Source: Candidatus Latescibacterota bacterium (GTDB taxonomy: Bacteria; JAAXHH01). From it: a DNA stretch of 64,000 bases. The notes below the pieces were generated by a model, which saw only the letters and a list, made by a program, of their open reading frames with translations, had not been told where the DNA came from and ran no database searches. The DNA lies in the NCBI GenBank assembly GCA_022822725.1, contig JAJEAN010000007.1, forward strand, positions 750,382-814,381. Direction: 5' to 3'. Shown here one piece after another: positions 62,079 to 64,000 of this stretch (its first letter is position 1; every line of letters starts with the position of its first letter). The translations under genes were made by a program, and so were the position numbers.

Positions 62079-62303
62079 TTAATGATGGCATCCGCAGGCT
62101 GGTCCGCAAGGTGCGGAGGGAACGGGTGCCGGGGTTGCCACGGCGTCAATTGCCGATCCGGCCGTTGCGAATGAGGAGAACTTCCTGACCACGTCGTCTT
62201 CCGAGCACGTGGGACAGGAAATGTCTTCCGAAGTGGCCGCGTTCATCACGAGCAATTCGAAATCATTCTCGCAGTGGGCGCAGTGGTATTCATATATCGG
62301 CAT
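62079..62303 (-). CDS. FmdB-family zinc ribbon protein
   Basis: A 74-residue protein beginning MPIYEYHCAHCENDFEL, with a second CxxC pair in ISCPTCSEDDV. This is the small FmdB-type regulatory zinc ribbon. It ends in a Cys/Gly/His tail (CGPACGCHH). Its role is not well known; some relatives sit near amidase or methanogen formylmethanofuran genes. The ATG at 62303 is chosen because the family begins exactly there and AGGAG lies upstream. The longer ORF in the track runs into the glcF gene. It follows glcF by 61 bp on the same strand. Confidence 0.88.
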   Translation of the reverse strand: MPIYEYHCAHCENDFELLVMNAATSEDISCPTCSEDDVVRKFSSFATAGSAIDAVATPAPVPSAPCGPACGCHH

Positions 62304-62364
62304 GGAGGATAACGCTCCTGTGAATATGCGGCGCCGGGCCGGTACCCGTTCGCCGGTGAGCCTG

Positions 62365-63696
62365 CTAGGCTTCCTCTGATACGGCCGGTTGAACGTTTGC
62401 TTCTTCTTCGCGCCTGAGGCGGTAGGCCCGGTCAAGCAGTTCTACCGGGTGAAGGACCTCGATCCCCCCGCCGTCCCGGTTTACGCCATGCCTGATCTGC
62501 AGGATGCAGCCGGGATTGCCGGTGGCCACGACGTCGGGCGCAGCTTGCCTGACGTGGTTCATCTTGCGCGCGAGCAGCCTGTCCGCCATGGCGGGATGGG
62601 TTATGTTGTATATGCCGGCGCTGCCGCAACACCAGTCCGATTCCTCCAGTTCGACGAGTTCGAGACCGGGAATCAGGTTCAGCAGGTCCCGGGGCTCTTC
62701 GTGGATGCGCTGTCCGTGGGCGAGGTGGCAGGCGTCGTGATAGGCGACCCGTGCCCGGACCGGACCCATGTCCTCATTGACGGGTATCCCGGCTAGAAAC
62801 TCGTGCACGTCTTTGACCTTGCCTGCGAAGTTTCGGGCACGTTCGCGATAGTCGGGATCCCCGGCCAGAAGGTCGCCGTATTCCTTTAACTGCGCGCCGC
62901 ATCCCGCGGCGTTGATGATGACGGCATCCACCTCCGCCTCTTCAAAAGCGTCGATGTTGCTGCGGGCCAGTGTTTCGGCCACCCCGCGCTCGCCGCTGTG
63001 TACTTGAAGCGCGCCACAGCAGGTCTGGGCTTCGGGAAGGACCACGTCGCACCCGTTTTCGTTCAACACGCGGACCGTCGCGGTATTCACGGGGGTGAAC
63101 ATCTCGTTCATCACGCATCCCGTAACCAGACCCACGCGATAGGCCGCCGCCCCCCGAGCCGGGGCGAAGGGCCGAAGCTCCGCCTTCATCGAAGCGTCGG
63201 GCATGTCGGGCATCATGGCCTCCATGCCGCGCAGGCGCGCAGGAAGCCATTTCGTGAGACCCAGTTTTCGTGCGAGTTTTTGAATGCCGAGTGCCTGGTA
63301 CCAGCGTAAAGGCATGAAAACGACGGAGAGCAGGAAACGCGACGGCAGCAGTCGTTCGAACACCAGGTTCCGGAACAGCCGGCCGAGTAACGGTCGAGGC
63401 CGTTTCTCGACGATCTCCGCACGGGCCGCCTCCACGAGACTGCCGTAGTGGACTCCAGCGGGACAGGCCGTCTCACAGGCCCGGCAGTCCAGGCATCCGC
63501 TGATATGTGTTTCGAAGTGATCCGTCAGATCGATACGCCCGTCCGCGTAGGCCCGCATGAGATGGATACGGCCGCGGGGGGAGTCCATTTCCACGCCGAG
63601 TTCGGTATAGGTCGGACAGGCCGGAAGGCACAGTCCGCAGTGCACGCAATCCAGGAACTTGTCGTATTCGTGTACCAGTCTGTTCTGCGTGCTCAT
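62365..63696 (-). CDS. glcF: Glycolate oxidase iron-sulfur subunit GlcF-like
   Basis: A 443-residue iron-sulfur protein. Two 4Fe-4S motifs (CVHCGLCLPACPTY and CLDCRACETACPAG) are followed by two CCG domains (CCGALQVHSG and WCCGSAGIYN) and by the usual DACHLAHGQRI. GlcF accepts electrons from the flavoproteins GlcD and GlcE in glycolate or lactate oxidation. glcD and glcE are not within the window, so they may lie elsewhere or the protein may serve another 2-hydroxyacid oxidase. The ATG at 63696 follows an AT-rich patch that may hold its promoter. Confidence 0.88.
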   Translation of the reverse strand: MSTQNRLVHEYDKFLDCVHCGLCLPACPTYTELGVEMDSPRGRIHLMRAYADGRIDLTDHFETHISGCLDCRACETACPAGVHYGSLVEAARAEIVEKRPRPLLGRLFRNLVFERLLPSRFLLSVVFMPLRWYQALGIQKLARKLGLTKWLPARLRGMEAMMPDMPDASMKAELRPFAPARGAAAYRVGLVTGCVMNEMFTPVNTATVRVLNENGCDVVLPEAQTCCGALQVHSGERGVAETLARSNIDAFEEAEVDAVIINAAGCGAQLKEYGDLLAGDPDYRERARNFAGKVKDVHEFLAGIPVNEDMGPVRARVAYHDACHLAHGQRIHEEPRDLLNLIPGLELVELEESDWCCGSAGIYNITHPAMADRLLARKMNHVRQAAPDVVATGNPGCILQIRHGVNRDGGGIEVLHPVELLDRAYRLRREEEANVQPAVSEEA

Positions 63697-63947
63697 GCTG
63701 TGCGGATTCCGATCTTGCGCGGGCGGATGTATCGGCCGGTTTATGATCGTAGTATACCTATAGTTTAACCGTATATTGTCAAGCAGTTTATGGCCGTCCC
63801 GGAAGGCGAAATAATCCTACCGAAATCCTCCGTTCTATTTACCTTACCGTGATACGCGCACACGCATCGATACGCGCGCACACGCATCGCTTGGCAAAAA
63901 ACATCCGGCCCACAGAACCCTCAACCTGACAGGAAGGAGCCGTTGGC
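63697..63947. other. Divergent gap with AT-rich patch and short tandem repeat
   Basis: The 251-bp gap between glcF (minus) and the DapA-family gene (plus). From about 63740 to 63800 it is strikingly AT-rich. On the minus strand it holds a perfect TTGACA (plus 63777-63782) and a TATACT (plus 63751-63756), but at 20-base spacing. The repeat at 63851 lies nearer the plus-strand gene. Confidence 0.5.
63851..63888. repeat. Tandem duplication of 18 and 20 bp
   Basis: GATACGCGCACACGCATC at 63851-63868 is followed directly by GATACGCGCGCACACGCATC at 63869-63888; the second copy has two extra bases. Confidence 0.9.
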
Positions 63948-64000
63948 ATGCCCGCGTTCGAAGGTATCCTGCCCGCCATCATCACCCCGATGCACAACGA
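63948..64000 (+). CDS. Dihydrodipicolinate synthase (DapA) family protein, partial
   Basis: The first 17 codons of a gene cut by the window edge. The visible start MPAFEGILPAIITPMHN matches the N-terminus of the DapA/N-acetylneuraminate lyase/KDG aldolase family. AGGAAGGAG lies about nine bases upstream of the ATG. Family members form a Schiff base with pyruvate. With sialidase-like and sugar-acid genes at the other end of the window, a sugar-acid or sialic acid aldolase is as likely as lysine synthesis, but too little is visible to choose. Confidence 0.75.
   Translation, partial: MPAFEGILPAIITPMHN

Overview
The window is GC-rich bacterial chromosome, densely coded on both strands, with no rRNA, tRNA, prophage, transposase or CRISPR array that I could find. 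The organism is a diderm (Gram-negative-type) heterotroph. It carries lipopolysaccharide genes (kdsA, kdsB, an LpxL-like acyltransferase, lptC, an lptA/OstA-like gene, lptB), sigma-54, and an HPr/HPr-kinase/Enzyme I regulatory set. Sialidase-fold proteins, a sulfatase, two phytanoyl-CoA dioxygenase-like proteins, Tat-exported oxidoreductases and several sugar-acid dehydratases suggest a scavenger of complex or sulfated carbohydrates. The overall gene style resembles uncultured FCB-type lineages such as Latescibacterota. That placement is an inference from gene content and has not been tested by phylogeny.

Layout. 1-5.7 kb: two Asp-box sialidase-like proteins, a galactonate-dehydratase-like enolase, a mannonate dehydratase and an HpcH/HpaI aldolase. 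5.8-9.5 kb (minus): a Tat-signal aminotransferase and a two-gene GMC oxidoreductase/gluconate-dehydrogenase-subunit-3 unit. 9.7-17.7 kb (plus): LD-carboxypeptidase, 2-hydroxyacid dehydrogenase, Ppx/GppA, PhyH dioxygenase, arabonate-type IlvD/Edd dehydratase, isochorismatase-like hydrolase and PfkB kinase. 17.7-24.8 kb: gcvT, a secreted lamin-tail-domain protein with a Glu/Pro repeat, PRPP synthetase, an orphan TRAP binding protein, a beta-propeller and a second PhyH protein. 25-38 kb (minus): a long, probably co-transcribed housekeeping run in transcription order pcrA, gatC, kdsB, kdsA, lpxL, lptC, lptA, lptB, rpoN, hpf, hprK, ptsH, ptsI. 38.2-41.4 kb (plus): an L-arabinokinase-like GHMP kinase, a nucleotidyltransferase and an RraA-like protein. 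41.4-50 kb (minus): an MFS-HEAT fusion, a sodium/solute symporter, pyruvate kinase and IleRS. 50-64 kb: YgjP-like metallopeptidase, sulfatase, an ECF sigma with a zinc-finger/bactofilin-like membrane protein, a formate dehydrogenase alpha subunit with a NuoE-NuoF fusion, phosphoesterase, leucyl aminopeptidase, an FmdB zinc ribbon, GlcF, and the start of a DapA-family gene.

How the genes may work together. Mannonate dehydratase, galactonate-dehydratase-like enolase, arabonate-type dehydratase, HpcH/HpaI aldolase, PfkB kinase, the DapA-family protein and pyruvate kinase together look like a dispersed pathway from aldonic acids through 2-keto-3-deoxy acids to pyruvate. The kinase/nucleotidyltransferase pair at 38-41 kb looks like a free-sugar to sugar-1-phosphate to NDP-sugar salvage module.

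The most unusual feature is not a gene. Most of the wider intergenic gaps, and several genes, contain a short private tandem repeat. Each locus has its own unit (9, 12, 16, 17, 18, 20, 21, 34 or 51 bp). Inside genes the periods are multiples of three. Outside genes they often are not, and in several cases the repeat starts at or copies the end of a gene including its stop codon. This points to frequent local tandem duplication tolerated only where reading frames survive.
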